64,000 nucleotides of DNA from Corbicula japonica (Eukaryota; Mollusca; Bivalvia; Venerida; Cyrenidae): positions 174,501-238,500 of the forward strand of contig JAZAYU010000368.1 of NCBI GenBank assembly GCA_038501625.1, read 5' to 3'. Position numbers and translations under genes: made by a program. The notes under the pieces were generated by a model that made no database searches, had not been told where the DNA came from, and worked only from the letters and a program-made list of their open reading frames with translations. Of this stretch, positions 33,239 through 46,290 are shown piece after piece. The first letter of the stretch is position 1; each line of letters begins with the position of its first letter.

Positions 33239-34999
33239 AAAATATTGCCACTTACTGTGCTGTAAATAGACTGAATTTAACAGACGAAAATAATGATGTT
33301 TTTGCACACGGAGTGCTCAATCTAAAGATCAAACAGCCATAGACACATGCAAAGACGCGATGAAGTCACTTAGCTACAACAAATGTTAGTTTACACAATG
33401 TGTATACATCCACTATTTAACAATTGTTAAATGGTAAGTTATTAATTGAACACATATTATTTAACGTGTTTACAAATGGTAAATTATTTGATATTTCATA
33501 TTGAAACACAAAACGATGATTCAGATTGCTGACTTAAACGGTTAACTTCTTCATTGTTGTTTTGAAGATACCATGGCGTACAAACAGAATAAAAACTTAT
33601 CAAGGGGAGCTCATATTTCTTCAATTTTATAATTATTATCATTTCAAATAATGTGTGTTAAAAGTGGGATAGGGCTATAACAAGTTTGACATTTGAGAAA
33701 TCGTGTCTTATTTTCACATATTATACAAGTACTCAAATAATACATTAATTACGGCATTTGAAATTATTTGTTGATACAGAACACTTAAAACAAGAATTTC
33801 GTCAGACTTGCTAATTTAAACTATTTATTATTTATCTTTATATCTAAGCTGCTTTTTAATAAATGAAAGGTAGTTGCGTTCATTTCAGCGTTAAAAATAT
33901 GTCGTTCAGCAAAATATTCTAAATAATCGTAACGGAAAGAAAAAAAGCTTGAATGAATTCCTTATTATTTTGTTTTAAGAGGTAAATAACTGCTATTAAA
34001 CAATCATGTTTTATTCATTTTAAAACATTTTAAGTCTCTGACAACTGTTACAGTTTCTTCTTTTCAACACGTGGATTCTCTCGCTTGTAAGAGAATAGTT
34101 GGTGCCGAGAAAGGAATGTTTTCAAGATTTATGGTAAGTATGCCTCATTATCACGGGAGTATGTGAAGCAATCGTACAAAAGGACAAAAAGGTGTTCCAG
34201 GCATATAAGGAAAGTAGCATTTAGAAAACTGTATCTCACCAAATCGCTAATAAAGACAGACATTTGTGTAAGAGAGAAGGGAATAACGGTGAGTTTAATC
34301 GAACTGCAACAGCTTTTCAAAAAACCTTTTTGTTTAAGAACCCTTTATTTCTCAATTGTTTCATCCTGTTATGTTTACAATAAATAGTTTTTCTTGAGCG
34401 GATACTACATGTCTTTAAACGCAGTCAATCCGCCGGCTGCCATGACATTGATCATTATAGATATTCGGTTAATAAGTGTTCCGATCTTGCTTTATTGCGT
34501 ATAACAAGATATTCAAATGAAAGAATGTTGGCGTGAAACTATATTGTGAACTATAAATTTTACACGTATACACGTTTATCCACTCCTCACAAAGACAAAG
34601 ACAAGTAAAAAACAGAACCAATATGTAAAGACTTCCGAATAAGACAGGAAGATTAGAAAAATTAATTATTTTACCAATCCAGTTATAGTCTTTTTGTTGT
34701 ATTTAAAACATAAAGAAGGAGAAGCCATAAGTTGCACGTATAACATATATATTTAGTATCAAATCTGGTGTGCATTATTCAATGTCCATTAATAATTGTT
34801 GACATTCAATGATTGTAATAATTATTCAATTCAATCATTTAAATTAGTAATTTACCTACAGCACGCAATAGTAACTTATGAAGACGAAGACACATCCTGG
34901 TAAATACTCTGAAAGCAATGACAAAAAGAAAACAATTCCTATAACTTCCAGACTCTGCTTAGATTAATAAAATGAAACATGCGTGAGTTATTGTCTTCG
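33239..34999. other. Intergenic, no feature recognised
   Basis: Short overlapping frames near 34130-34390 on both strands have no domains. A donor-like ATGGTAAGTATG occurs near 34131 without a convincing exon. Confidence 0.45.
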
Positions 35000-35185
35000 A
35001 AGGGTCAGTGATAAAATATTATGTCATTGGGAATTAAACCAGGTTCTAGAGTGAAACTAACAGCACACTTGCCCCTATAAATTCTCATTTGAACAAACAA
35101 GTATAAGTTGCCTTGGTGAAGTTACTCCGACCCACTCATCAACAACTTGACGACATTATGTTGCATGCAAAAGCACGCAAATATT
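35000..35185 (+). repeat. R1 dispersed repeat, 3' half
   Basis: AAACCAGGTTCTAGAGTG, AGCACACTTGCCCCTA, TTGCCTTGGTGAAGTTACTC and TTGCATGCAAAAGCACGC. Confidence 0.7.
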
Positions 35186-35698
35186 AATGAAATAGCTTAT
35201 GATATTTTTAAGGGAGTAGGTACCCTATTAATGGCATCCTTAATTAATGTAGTGTTCAACGTAATATCGGTAATGCAAATAAGTTTTATAAAATTATCCA
35301 AATCAGTAAAATCTGTAACCAAAACGACATTCAAAACCAGGCTACTAGTATCAGATATGCAGCATGGTGAATGACACACAATAGAATTAAGGCATTTATT
35401 TTGGCGTGAGAGTTCATAACGAATTTTAATTATCTTACATGTTTAACCTAATCTAATACTTTTACCCCAACTCGAACCATGCTATCTCTGTTGTGATTTT
35501 TGCACAACTACGTATGGTACAGCCATTTTTAACCAACAGTTTTTGAATTTAAAATCATCTTGTGCGAAGCTGTTAAAAGATGTCTTTCTTATTTCTGAAA
35601 AGGGTACTAAAACGTCGTTGAATTCTGAATAGGAATTCTCAGATTATCATTTCATGCACACAAACGACATATTATATAACGCGTCCGAATGGGCTTTA

Positions 35699-35902
35699 AG
35701 GTAGTCTAACTGTAATGAGTTCCCGCGCTTTTTTCTCGAATGTCGGGAATACTCGGTTAACTGTCACTAACAGTCGACAATAATCGATGTCGCTTCGGTT
35801 ACTATCGGCTCTGACGAGTAGCGTCGGAAGTCACCGAAAGCGAGCCGATGTTTGACGAAGTCGCAAATATATGCGCGGGAAAGCATTACAGTTAGACTAC
35901 CC
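35699..35902. mobile_element. 204-bp terminal-inverted-repeat MITE, TA-flanked
   Basis: Left end AGGTAGTCTAACTGTAATG mirrors right end CATTACAGTTAGACTACCC; TA lies on both sides (35697-35698 and 35903-35904). Subterminal CCCGCGC and GCGCGGG also pair. TA duplication suggests a Tc1/mariner-type mover. No coding capacity. Confidence 0.8.
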
Positions 35903-36308
35903 TAAATTGGTCAGTGTTTATTGGTAGAATGAAGCGCAGCCTCAGCAAAGAATTCTTTGACTGATGCTTTCTTGTTCAGACAAAAATTATAATTTGAATA
36001 CATCACGTTTACGTGGAAAGAAACAACACAGCAAATGCCCACATTCGCATTAATTTCTTTGATAACATAAATATCTAATTGTAAATGAATAATGTTAGAT
36101 ATTCTGTTTTTTTTTAAACATTTCATTATGAATCTTATTTCATGAGAAGCTAAATATAGATGGCTACCTAAATTGCTAAAATAATACGGAATAAAAAAGC
36201 CAGCTGCCAATAAATTTATTCTTAGAGTCTAAAGCAAATATCTTGATTTAACTTAGTTATTGATACAACTGTCATCCAAGCGAATACTATTCTTTGCAAA
36301 ATTGCAAT

Positions 36309-36424
36309 GTGTAGGAATTAGAACTTTTTTCTAGACACAAATTTATATTCACCCATATATAATTAAGTGTAGGAGTAAGAACTTTTTTCTAGACACGAAT
36401 TTATATTTAGTCAAATTAAAGTTT
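36309..36424. repeat. 58-bp direct repeat, two copies
   Basis: GTGTAGGA followed by TTTTTTCTAGACAC and AATTTATATT occurs at 36309 and again at 36367. Confidence 0.8.
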
Positions 36425-36779
36425 TGTAGCAACAAGTTTTTTTTTACTGAAATTGTGCCATAAAACTCCTTTTGTTTAATTCTGTACATCTATTTCAATT
36501 TGTTCAAGAATAGTTTGCGCATATTGTAACAACAAGTTTCTTCACATGCATGTGAACACATTTTTCAACAAATACACACAGCCACTCAGTATCTTTTCTT
36601 TCTGTCATCGTGATTTGCTTTTTTAACATCAGATCGTTCATTGGCTTCCAAATGATATTGGCTACTGTGTTTATGTGTTTGAATGCATTATGCTTTCACC
36701 ATTCAACTTTATTGAGTAGAGTAGGGTGGAAGTTTTGAACACAGTCATCAAGACAACTTAAATATATATTTCTAACCGT

Positions 36780-37013
36780 CTCTCTGGCCTAGTGGTTAAG
36801 GCATCCGCCTTGGGAGCGCGAGGTCGAAGGTTCGAATCCCACCAGGGGTTCGTTCTGATATGGCCGGTTGGTGAGCCGCCAGCTAGTTAAAGAATGGTTA
36901 CCGTATGCCTAGCTGCCTGGTGCCTGGCATTAAAAGAATAGGATTCGGGAGGTACAAGTGCAATAGAAAAAGGTGTCTTATAAGTCAGAAATGGGGTGAC
37001 ACTACAATAAACA
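36780..37013 (+). mobile_element. tRNA-derived SINE
   Basis: The head is tRNA-like: A box TGGCCTAGTGG near 36786, B box GGTTCGAATCC near 36829, and an anticodon loop CTTGGGA that would read UGG (Pro-like). Acceptor pairing is poor and the sequence runs on for about 170 bp to a tail AATAAACAAAC. TATATTTCT occurs just before the head and again after the tail, a possible 9-bp target duplication. Confidence 0.75.
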
Positions 37014-37069
37014 AACACTTTACCTTTATATTTCTTATTGAGAAATAGCCCACATTGTTTGTGCCACCT

Positions 37070-37200
37070 ACTGTTCCAGTTTGTTGAATCTTTTGTGCTC
37101 TCATTTTTGTTTACTGTTTGTGGTTTCTTTTTTTAATTGATCATTTAATAAGCAATACTCTTGTTTCCTCTCTACGTTTGAGGAGGATAAGGCCATTCAT
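37070..37200 (-). repeat. R1 fragment
   Basis: CTCTCATTTTTGTTTACTGT, TTGTGGTTTC and ACTCTTGTTTCCTCTCTACG in reverse R1 order. Confidence 0.6.
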
Positions 37201-38214
37201 GATAGGCATACCGGTAGTTCATCTTATTCTTGGACCGATACTTTGGCACAGGCACGACAAAATTGCGTAGCAACATCAAACTGACTAGACTGTACTGGAA
37301 AAATAAGTACCTAGTATACTTTCACTCATTATTTAAATGTTTTCTTTTACACTGAACACACTTTGATGACTCAGTAATTACCTGAAATTAAAAACTAGTT
37401 AGTGTTTGTCAATTAGTTGTGAAAACATCTCTTTTTATACAAATATTTTAAGTAAAATGCTTAGCTGTACGGTTTACATTCTCATGAGTTGATGTTATGA
37501 TATTGACGTCAAAACAGTTTAAAAACTTTACGGAAAGTTTATATTACCTAAGTTGAAAAAATCATGCTTTTCGATATTGTATAAGTTTTAAGGGAGTTAC
37601 GGAATCAATATGACAAATTGGTTGCTTTTCACATCGTTTTAATACATGTTATACTTTTACAGAAATAAGATATCTAAAAGTAAAAGTTTTTACAATTTTA
37701 TTTAAATTTGACAAAAGTCGTAAATGTACTTATTGACGGCTATACGATATTTGAAGTCGTAACACGTAATAGGTGATTCGGTGCTTTTTTGTTTAATGCC
37801 GATAAATCAGTTTTCATATTAGTTAATGCAACGGGCGAATTTTTTCGTGCATTTATAGCTAGTATTATGTTGTTTTGACGGGAAATAAGCATTCATTTAG
37901 CTTTTATATTTTATTCATATGGAAACTATTAAACTTCGCTGACAGTTATTACAGCTTTCTTCCTTCCAGCAAGTAGGTTATCTTAACATTCAGAGAATAC
38001 TAGTATGTAGCGAGGACGATCAAAATGTAGGTAAAGCAAACAGTAAGCGTGTTACATTTTTACAAGGTGCATCAACCTCACACTTGAACAGGTTCACCCG
38101 TTGAATTTATTGAATGTTATGTGTACAGTTAACGACTTGTGTGAATAAATGAGTTTACTAGTACAAGTTCATTACAGGTACAATAAAAGATAAGAAAACA
38201 AATTTAAAAAAAAT
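37201..38214. other. Intergenic, no feature recognised
   Basis: Nothing supported beyond an R1-like snippet (GGTGCATCAACCTCACACTT) near 38067. Confidence 0.45.
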
Positions 38215-38320
38215 GAAATATGCATATCAGGAATCGCCACATTCAGAAATCACATCATCCCCCACATAGACAAGCAAAAGAGAAAGAGAGAACTTGGTTA
38301 ATAAATTGAAAACAGTCAGA
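38215..38320 (+). repeat. R1 dispersed repeat, 5' part
   Basis: AAATATGCATATCAGGAATC, GCCACATTCAGAAATCA, CCCACATAGACAAGC and CTTGGTTAATAAATTGAAAA. Confidence 0.75.
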
Positions 38321-38659
38321 CTTAGTTTAAGCTTCAACATGGCTTATCCCATTTATTTTTCATTGTGTTACATGTAATCCCCTAAAAAGACACTGTTCAT
38401 CCAATGCCAAGTGTTTCTCACTGACATAGGCATAATGGTATTTTAATGTCCATAAAAAAACCGACTCAGTAAAAAACTGAAGGATTGACAAAATGAAAAT
38501 CTGAAATTCGCAGAGGTTGTCTCTGTTGTCGCTTTTGGTAAAATCGTTCTGTGTAATAGAAGTATTTAACTTCATAGTACAACAACAACAGCAGCAACGC
38601 AAATGACATAATTAAGAAAATATTTTCAAAATGCGCTCAACTCGGTGCTAGGTGGATGG

Positions 38660-38985
38660 ACAGTAACATGCATGTCTGTTATTTCCCACACTACGATATT
38701 CATTTTGGTAAATGTCCATATTAGTTCGTATTAGTAACTTCAATACTCGCACTAATTTTGCTGCTCTAGTCACCGATTTCTTTTGCCAATTTGGGCTGTT
38801 TTCGTTGGAAAGATAGTTGCATGCACAATGCTTTCTACCAAACAGTGACGTTCTTGCCTCAGCAAACGTCTCAGGATAGATAACAAATAAAATTATTATT
38901 ATATAAGAAATATTTTCTGACATGCGTGTAGATTGCTGCCCACACTTCGATATTCATTTTTGTAAATTTCCATAAATTACTTCGC
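38660..38985. repeat. R7 repeat with an internal partial duplication
   Basis: CTAGTCACCGATTTCTTTTG with CCAATTTGGGCTGTTTTCG recurs in similar form at about 57710-57745. CACTACGATATTCATTTTGG at 38691 recurs about 250 bases on, as CACTTCGATATTCATTTTTG. Confidence 0.55.
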
Positions 38986-40964
38986 TTTAGTTTACTAAGT
39001 TCGTATACAGTACAATGATCTTTGCATGTAAAGCCTTTTGCTTGACAAATTTGTAGATGAGAAAATAACGATTATTTCATTCTTGAATGATGAAAGCCAG
39101 ATGCTACTGGTAGCAAGTGTTACATATGCATCGGGAATGCAACTCAAGGCGGCAAGTGCTGATTATATTAGTTGCAAGATATTAATAGCATATTTCTACA
39201 GTGTTAGGCGAAAAAAGATATTTTGGAATGCAACAATTAGCTGTCGCTTGTGTATTGTCTTACTTCTATTGATGCACCAGTAGCTTTCCTTTAAATATAT
39301 ATTTTCATAAATAGATCTAGTATATCTTCTAAAATAAAAAACTCGTTTATGAAAGCTCATCAAATAATAACACTGTGAATATCTTTAAAGGAAAGAACAA
39401 AAGGCATTACGTTGTTTAGACTATGCTCGACGGATTAGTTCTTAAGGGCATTGGAAATTCAATAATCTTCGTCCGCCCCAAAACAGACTGCATTACAACG
39501 AGAGTGCAATAGTTTGATTTTTGTCATGTTCGATGGCCATAAAGTACTCTTATTATTTACTAGTATTTCAGTATTACCGAGGCGTTTTTGGAAGCTGTTA
39601 AACGATTCTATGTACATTCCATCAGTGTTCTTTAAATCATTTCATGGTCGATGAACATGATACTTAGGTTCTTACAAAAACTTTAAATATAAAGAAGGAA
39701 AAAACAAATTATTATCTTTGATCATCTATATTAGCGACCAGATACATTACTGTAAAACGCAATTTTTCAAAATCCTAATATTGTATACATTTGTTAGACA
39801 AAACACCTCATATAATTATTGTAGTCATTGTTATTATTCAGTTTAATGTGGGTTTTTAAATTGATGTTATATTTTACTTAGTTTTACTGTTTGGATATAG
39901 ATACAATTAAAGGGAGAATTGAGATCTAGTCACTGTTTTATTCTATCTTTCTTAACATAAGTATAATTTGATAATATGGATAAACCAATATCATTGATTT
40001 ATATTTTAAACTTCATTGTACTGCATTTTGCCGTTTAAGATTTATGTCAAATGTTATTTGTCATTTTTAGATGTAAAAAAACAAACAGAAATAAAACATA
40101 ATAATGGAATGCCAAGTATCGACTTAAGTATTTGTCAATTACTTCGTACACGATACAACCATTATTTAAGGTATTACTTGTCTACGAGAATAAACAATGA
40201 TAAAACACAGAGAATGCATTTTATGTCTAATGCAGACTCTATTCAATAGTTGCAAGTTTAAAATAGAATATTTAATAGTGTTACGAAAATAAAATATCAA
40301 TTCGCGGAAGTTAATGCATCGTGATTTTACGACTTAGGCATTAAGCATATTTATTTTGCAACATCCTAAAATAGTTCAATTCTGAAGAGATTATTCTTTC
40401 TTTATTAATGCTTATTTTACGAGACGCATATCCTTACTTTAGATATATAATGTCAATATTTGCTTCTGCAATACGTCTAACAATTTATCATTGTGCCAGT
40501 TTTATATCGGTATGCTATATGTTTTGTAGAGGTAGACTTTGTCGTATCGATATCTGCGTCGTTTGCCCGAAGCTGGAAAAATCATCGTACAGGAAGTACG
40601 CGATGTGGCGTTTTGAGATGAATATGAATGAGAAATGAGTTTATCGTAGTAAGAAAAAAAGGAAACAAAATGGTTTAATATTGTGAAAAGCAAACTTCAA
40701 ATGGTAAATTATGCAAAAAGGAGAAAAGGGTATTTATCACCTGTGATTGTCAAATCCGACCTTCTGGTAACAGGTTGTTTCTTTTATTTATTCTACTGTA
40801 TTCTATTGTTTGGTGGTGGAGGTGATGTTCAAAACGGCTTATCATCCTTGGTATCATCCTTGGTAGGATTCGTCTATCTTAACCTTTAAAACGTGAACAA
40901 TACTTATTGAAATTAATGTTATTTTCAGCTTATAAGAATGTAGAGAACATTAAACTTTAAATTT
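38986..40964. other. Intergenic, no feature recognised
   Basis: Several 60-80 codon frames occur, as expected by chance in this length; none shows a domain, signal peptide or paired splice sites. Confidence 0.45.
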
Positions 40965-42480
40965 CTCTACAGTTTAAAGCAATCGAACACCTAAAATGCA
41001 AATATTGCCGGTGTAACGTTGTAAAGTGACCCCCATAGAATAATGATCCCCGGTCATTATTTTATATAAAATAATGACCCCTTTCTATAAAATACTGACT
41101 CCCCTTATAAAATAATGACCCCCCGATTGTATCTGTAAAATATTGACCCCCACCTAGCCTATTACTAACAAACTCTATATCGATTCAACATGTTCAAGTC
41201 ACTGTCGTGTTTCTATGGATTTTATATTTGTTGTTGTTGTTTCTACTGGAGCCGCTGCATGCTGCTGCTGCTGCTTCTGCGTCTACATCTATTGACTTCT
41301 AAAACCTTGTTTCGATTGGTCGTGAAAAGGGAAACAGAACAATATTTTTAAGTTATTTCATCATTGCTAGTTCCACTAGTTACACTGTGTGGGACGTTTA
41401 ATCACTATACAATTTTGATGACTACGAAAATGATTCAAACCACTAACAAACATGCACTTACAGTGATTCCGCTTGTATAATTAATAGATATTTGGTTTCA
41501 GTCGCAGAGTGGTTTATGTAGTTAACTCCTAATCCAGTTGCCCAGATTCGATTCCCAGGCGAGGACGCTATCGCAGTATGTTACATCAGATCAGGATTAG
41601 ACGAGTTCTGGTAAGAAGCCTAGAGATACTAGATTGAAATCCAGCCACCATCGCCGCCTGAAAACTAGCTAGTTCTGTGATTATAAATATTTTTTGATGA
41701 TTAATATTCAAACAGGCCGTAAATTGCAAAAAGTAGTTGCGTATCTTGTTGATGGAACGTTCCTATGCAGTCCAGCGCCTGTATTTTAAATGATAAACTG
41801 AGCGCCGCACAGTATGTATGCCTGTCACCCATATACGACCCTGGTAGGCATCGAACTCAAAATGGTGAGGGGCAAGTTATTCTCGGTCGGAGACCTTAAC
41901 CATTTTTTCTTTCCACACAAGTAGGCATTGGAAGTGGTAATCTCCGAAGCTTGGATCAACTCCGTCTAATTGCGGTCAAAAAAACCTGCACGTACGGACG
42001 CATGCACGGACGGGTGCCATTACTCCTCCGATGCCTATCGATGGAGATAATTAAGTGTACCATAGAGGTTTAGGTCGGGGGTCCTTATTCTATAGGGGGT
42101 CACATTTCTACGTGAGGGGTCATTTTTCTACGTGTGAGGAGTCATAATATTATGACCCCCCAGTCATAATATTATGACCGCGTAGTCAATATTTTATATA
42201 AAATAATGACCGGCGGGTTATTATTCTATGGCGGTCACTTTACAACGTTAAACCGGCTCCGTTTGATTAAGCTTGTAGAAGTAGCAGTAAAAAAAATAGA
42301 TGAAATTTTGGAAGCAACTGAACATGACAAATACGACGCCTAGCCCCGGGTTAATCGCAACTCAATATTTAAAATGCACACCGGTAAATAGTGCAATTTG
42401 AATTCGATGGGCATATGACCGTGCAAAGGAAACGCCAAAGGCAAAACTTAAATGGGCAGAGCAGGAGGTATATGCAATCT
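40965..42480 (+). repeat. R2 copy split by a 1.24-kb insertion
   Basis: The left part (to 41011) ends CAAATATTGCCGG. The right part (from 42253) resumes CCGGCTCCGTTTGATTAAG and continues CGCCTAGCCCCGGGTTAATC and CGCAACTCAATATTTA. The two parts join in R2 order, so the intervening element inserted into an existing R2. Confidence 0.7.
41012..42252. mobile_element. 1.24-kb element with palindrome arrays at both ends
   Basis: Terminal inverted repeats: TGTAACGTTGTAAAGTGACC at the left; the right end mirrors it with one or two changes. Both ends abut CCGG (41008-41011, 42253-42256), a possible 4-bp target duplication. Subterminal zones hold many AATGACCCC/GGGGTCATT motifs in palindromic pairs, such as TCATTATTTTATATAAAATA near 41055 and GTCATAATATTATGAC twice near 42140-42180. 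The interior (about 41160-42060) has no transposase frame; it carries tRNA-like remnants near 41500-41570 and, inverted, near 41840-41905. Superfamily unassigned. Confidence 0.75.
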
Positions 42481-43240
42481 CAGGTTTTCTTTTCGTTCAT
42501 TTTTGGTGGTATCTTCAATGAAGTTGAAATTATATTTACCCGTGTTTTTTCCTTTCCAACAATAGATGATACATCAAACAATTAGGAGCTCGAAACAGAG
42601 GGGGGAAATGAAAATTGAAATTTTCACAATTTTTAAAAAGCTGACATTATTTTTTTAATTGCCAAAAGACATTGCGGTAAGGAACATAAATTGAATAGAC
42701 TGTCACGTGTAGACTTAACAGACACCGTCCTTCTTTAACTGTATACATTTGATCTTAAATAGTGACTCAACATTACCTCTTAATGAATCGATTAAACCAA
42801 GAAAGTCTTCATTTGAAAGCCTTTTGTAAATAACAGGAGACTTCTTGCGTAAAATGATACCAGTCAATGAATTATTATAGAATCGACTATACGCATATCG
42901 GAAATACGCATTTGTAAATGTATACGTCTTTTGCTTTATTAAATACCAAGATGTCTAGACAATTCTAAAATATTCTAACAATCTGTGTTTATTTAAGTTA
43001 ATAAGATAGGTAAGTGTAACAAAACTTCTAAAATGATATAGCTTATAGTTTTGCTTATTATATGTGAAATAATTAATTTGCAAATCCGAAAACATGCCAA
43101 GTACATGTACGAACAATATGAACAATACCTAGTTGATTTATGTTGCCATGTTTATTCTGTTATCGAATAAAAATGGCAAAAGTGTTCTTAAATAAAATAA
43201 ACAACAACAAATTGTATAACTATTATTATAACTTAAACAA
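42481..43240. other. Intergenic, no feature recognised
   Basis: No gene or recurrent repeat recognised before the duplicated block. Confidence 0.5.
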
Positions 43241-44020
43241 ATAAGTTTTCAAGTCTTGCACAGAGATGTGATGCATGTAAAGGATACACGTACTAAACTA
43301 TTTTTATTCGTTACTTGTACATGTACTTCCGAAAATAAATTATTTGCTATGTTTTTTTTTCATCATATCACAAAAATTATGCTTAATTTAAGTCATGCCG
43401 ATATTCAAAGAGATATTCAATTGGTAGTTAAATTGGGAAAATCTAGTCATTTCTCGGATAGCAATGCTACCATGATTGATATGACACGAATCATGCTATT
43501 GAACTTCTAGAACTAGTACATTTCTCTTTAAAACGAATGATCATCATAATGCAAAAATTAGGTCACTGAGACGCGCAAAGCCCCGGAAGCGCAATTTAAT
43601 GCTCATAAGTACTTTCTCAGCTAAGAATTATTAAAGAACTTGATTTATTTTTTCTGAGTTTTATCTTTATATGACTGGAAGGGGTTTATCCTTCAATTGT
43701 AACAGAAACTGTTGTTATTAAATACTTACGATTGTTTCCCAACGGGAGAAGCCATTTAACAGTGTATTTATTTCTTTCTTTGTTTGTGGCGTCTTTTTAA
43801 AATTTAATACACTCAACATGCTCTCTTTTGCTATCTTCTTTACCGCTGTGTGGGGAGGCAGTTTCGTGAGTGTGGCGATTCCCGATATGCATAGTGCACT
43901 TCTTTAGTTTAGCTTTATCATTTCACTTATCAGAAATAGGATAACTGAACTTCTTAAAGAGAAAATCATTTTTTGAGAATAATATTAAGAAATTCCAGAA
44001 AGGACGTATACGTGTTTATA

Positions 44021-44208
44021 TTACAGTAGTGAGTAAGTGCATTACAGTAGTGAGTAAGTGCATTACAGTAGTGAGTAAGTGCATTACAGTAGTGAGTAAG
44101 TGCATTACAGTAGTGAGTAAGTGCATTACAGTAGTGAGTAAGTGCATTACAGTAGCGAGTAAGTGCATTACAGTAGTGAGTAAGTGCATTACAGTAGTGA
44201 GTAAGTGC
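44021..44208. repeat. 21-bp minisatellite, 9 copies (copy A only)
   Basis: Unit TTACAGTAGTGAGTAAGTGC plus A; one unit has a T-to-C change near 44156. Copy B has a single unit at the matching place (about 49433-49449). The period is a multiple of three and the unit lacks stops, so both strands are open; this is not evidence of coding. Confidence 0.97.
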
Positions 44209-44712
44209 AAGGTCAATTCAATATGAGCGTTTTATAATTTTTTAAAAGGAGGCATAAAATGAAAAGAGAACTCAAAGTTTTGAAGAAGGAGTAACGATCC
44301 GTCTAATAAATATGAAACTGGCCAATGTACAAACCGAGGTGTAGATAAATTTAGGAACGATCTTGTTGTATATTTGCTGGTAGAGTTCAATAACAAATGT
44401 ATGCGGGCTTAGTTTTATTCTTGGCAATACAAGATTGTATTATTTCCGATGGTAGTAGTTCTTGTATATAGCTTTCTGTAGAATGTTTAGTCATTCAACG
44501 AAATATTGACAAGCCTTAGAATTTGTAGAAATAATGTAGAAATAATGTGACATTTATTTCATTAGAATCATTCGGTTATCAAATTAACTTCAGTCATTCA
44601 TGTTCAGGATTTTATTGCGTGTTGAAGCATAATTGACAATACTGGGTTACGGTGAACGAAAGAAAAACAAATATCACAGTGCAAACAATAGAACCAAACA
44701 AAACAGACATGA

Positions 44713-44934
44713 ATGTATTTACCAGTTCCAATAAACATCTCAATTAGCATGAACTACTTCTCATCTGAGAACAAAACAGTTCATATGGCATTTTATCCGT
44801 GCATGCGGAGGGCCGTAATCAGAACGGCAAAAGCACCGAGGCAAAGATTTACTAAAATGGTTGGGGAATTTGGGGGCTTTCTTTTGATGGTCGTTATTTG
44901 GAGTATATTTTTGAAGTCTTCATCAAATACATGA
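44713..44934 (+). CDS. Unrecognised 73-codon frame kept in both duplicates
   Basis: The first ~65 codons match the frame at 50493 with only two differences, both synonymous (GCA/GCT and GGC/GGT). It contains a basic stretch (RRAVIRTAKAPRQRF) followed by a hydrophobic segment (GGFLLMVVIWSIFL) that could be a membrane helix. A TGA lies immediately upstream of the ATG, so any longer protein would need splicing. The adjoining non-coding DNA is almost as similar, so selection is not shown. I recognise no family. Confidence 0.2.
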   Translation: MYLPVPINISISMNYFSSENKTVHMAFYPCMRRAVIRTAKAPRQRFTKMVGEFGGFLLMVVIWSIFLKSSSNT

Positions 44935-45014
44935 ATCAAATTAAACGAATTTTTACTAGATATATCAATAAAACACAAAGACTTAAGACTAAAGCACAAG
45001 ATAGTCATTTATCA

Positions 45015-45125
45015 AATTTTCACATGGGCAAGTGGGAATATCCACAATATTTTCATAGGGGCGTGGGAATATCCAGAAGTTTCACAGGGGCAAGTGGGAA
45101 TATCCACAATTTTCACAAGAGCAAT
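45015..45125. repeat. 33-bp minisatellite, 4 decayed units (copy A)
   Basis: TTTCACAGGGGCAAGTGGGA with AATATCCACAAT recurs with indels; the same array has about 11 units in copy B. Confidence 0.9.
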
Positions 45126-46184
45126 TAGGAGTATCCATAATACAGTACTTGTCGTATTGGGTTGATTTTGTAAACTGATAAAAAAATTCCAGTGGAAAGG
45201 CATAAAAAGTATCTCCATAACATGATAACAATTAAGTTTCAAAAGTCTCCAGACCTATGACTACTTTTCTTTTTCCTCACGTACTAATACTGTTATAACA
45301 AGTAATAAGCTTAAGGGAGTAGACTAAATTAATAGGAAGACAACTTTTATAAAAACCTTTATGCTGAGCACGCACATCTCAAACGATATTTCTTAGCTGC
45401 ATCGTTATAAACCATACACGATTAAATATGTATCAAACTAAAAAGATTCTAACAAATGCAATTGCTACACTGACAGAATAATTATTTGCAAAAGGATATT
45501 TGGCTGAAGTTAAATCAAAAGGTTAACAATAAATCAGTGATTGTAGCTTTTATGTTCATATGGGAACCTAACAAGACAAATGTGAGGTTGTTGCATCATA
45601 GAACCTGGTTTAAACCTCCAGTGCAACCAACCGTTTAAAACCATTTACAACTCAGGTTCTTACTTGCGTTAATTGTTCCCAAAATTTGCTGTATTTTCTG
45701 AATGTCTCTTTTCCTTAATCATGTTTATCATTTTTTATTGTAAAATATTTCATCAAATAAATCTTTTTTATATAATCAGTCTTGTGCAAGACGATTTAAA
45801 ACAAAACAGTTGCGTGTACATACTGCTTTAATGAAACTTAACAAGAGCACATCCATTTTTGTCGAAAACTTGTTTCGAAATGGTTTTCTATATGTAGTAT
45901 AGTATTTACATTGTGTATTACAATATGCAATCAAAAACATTATAAATTATAAATCGCAGCCTTATTTACTGAAAGCCAAAAGGTATCGTCATCCTTTTTT
46001 GTTAAGCTGCTGACAAACCCCTCTTCAATGGACGCACTATTGACAAAAGAGGGAAATCAAAGACACACTGTTCGAGGTCATCTCCTTCAGACAATATCGA
46101 TTATAATAAATATCATTTCCGTTTTCGCTAGCCCTGGCGATCAAATCTACACTAAACAACCAACCGAACATCCAGGGCAAAAAG

Positions 46185-46290
46185 ATCTTAAAACTAAGTA
46201 TGGAGATCAGTCTCAAATCTCAAGCATCTTATTGGGTGAAATGGCGACCAGTGGCCATTTCAGCCAATCAGATTCTTTGGGCCCAGATAA
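46185..46290. mobile_element. R5 hairpin remnant, left arm kept (copy A)
   Basis: CAGTCTCAAATCTCAAGCAT and GAAATGGCGACC survive. The right arm stops shortly after the apex at CAGCCAATCAGATTCTT; its outer half is gone. Confidence 0.8.

Noticed and set aside
36780..36855. tRNA-Pro-like gene
   Set aside because: Acceptor pairing is poor and the sequence continues into a SINE body and tail, so it is listed as a tRNA-derived SINE.
43256..43510. 84-codon frame at the start of copy A
   Set aside because: The matching region of copy B has deletions and stops in that frame.
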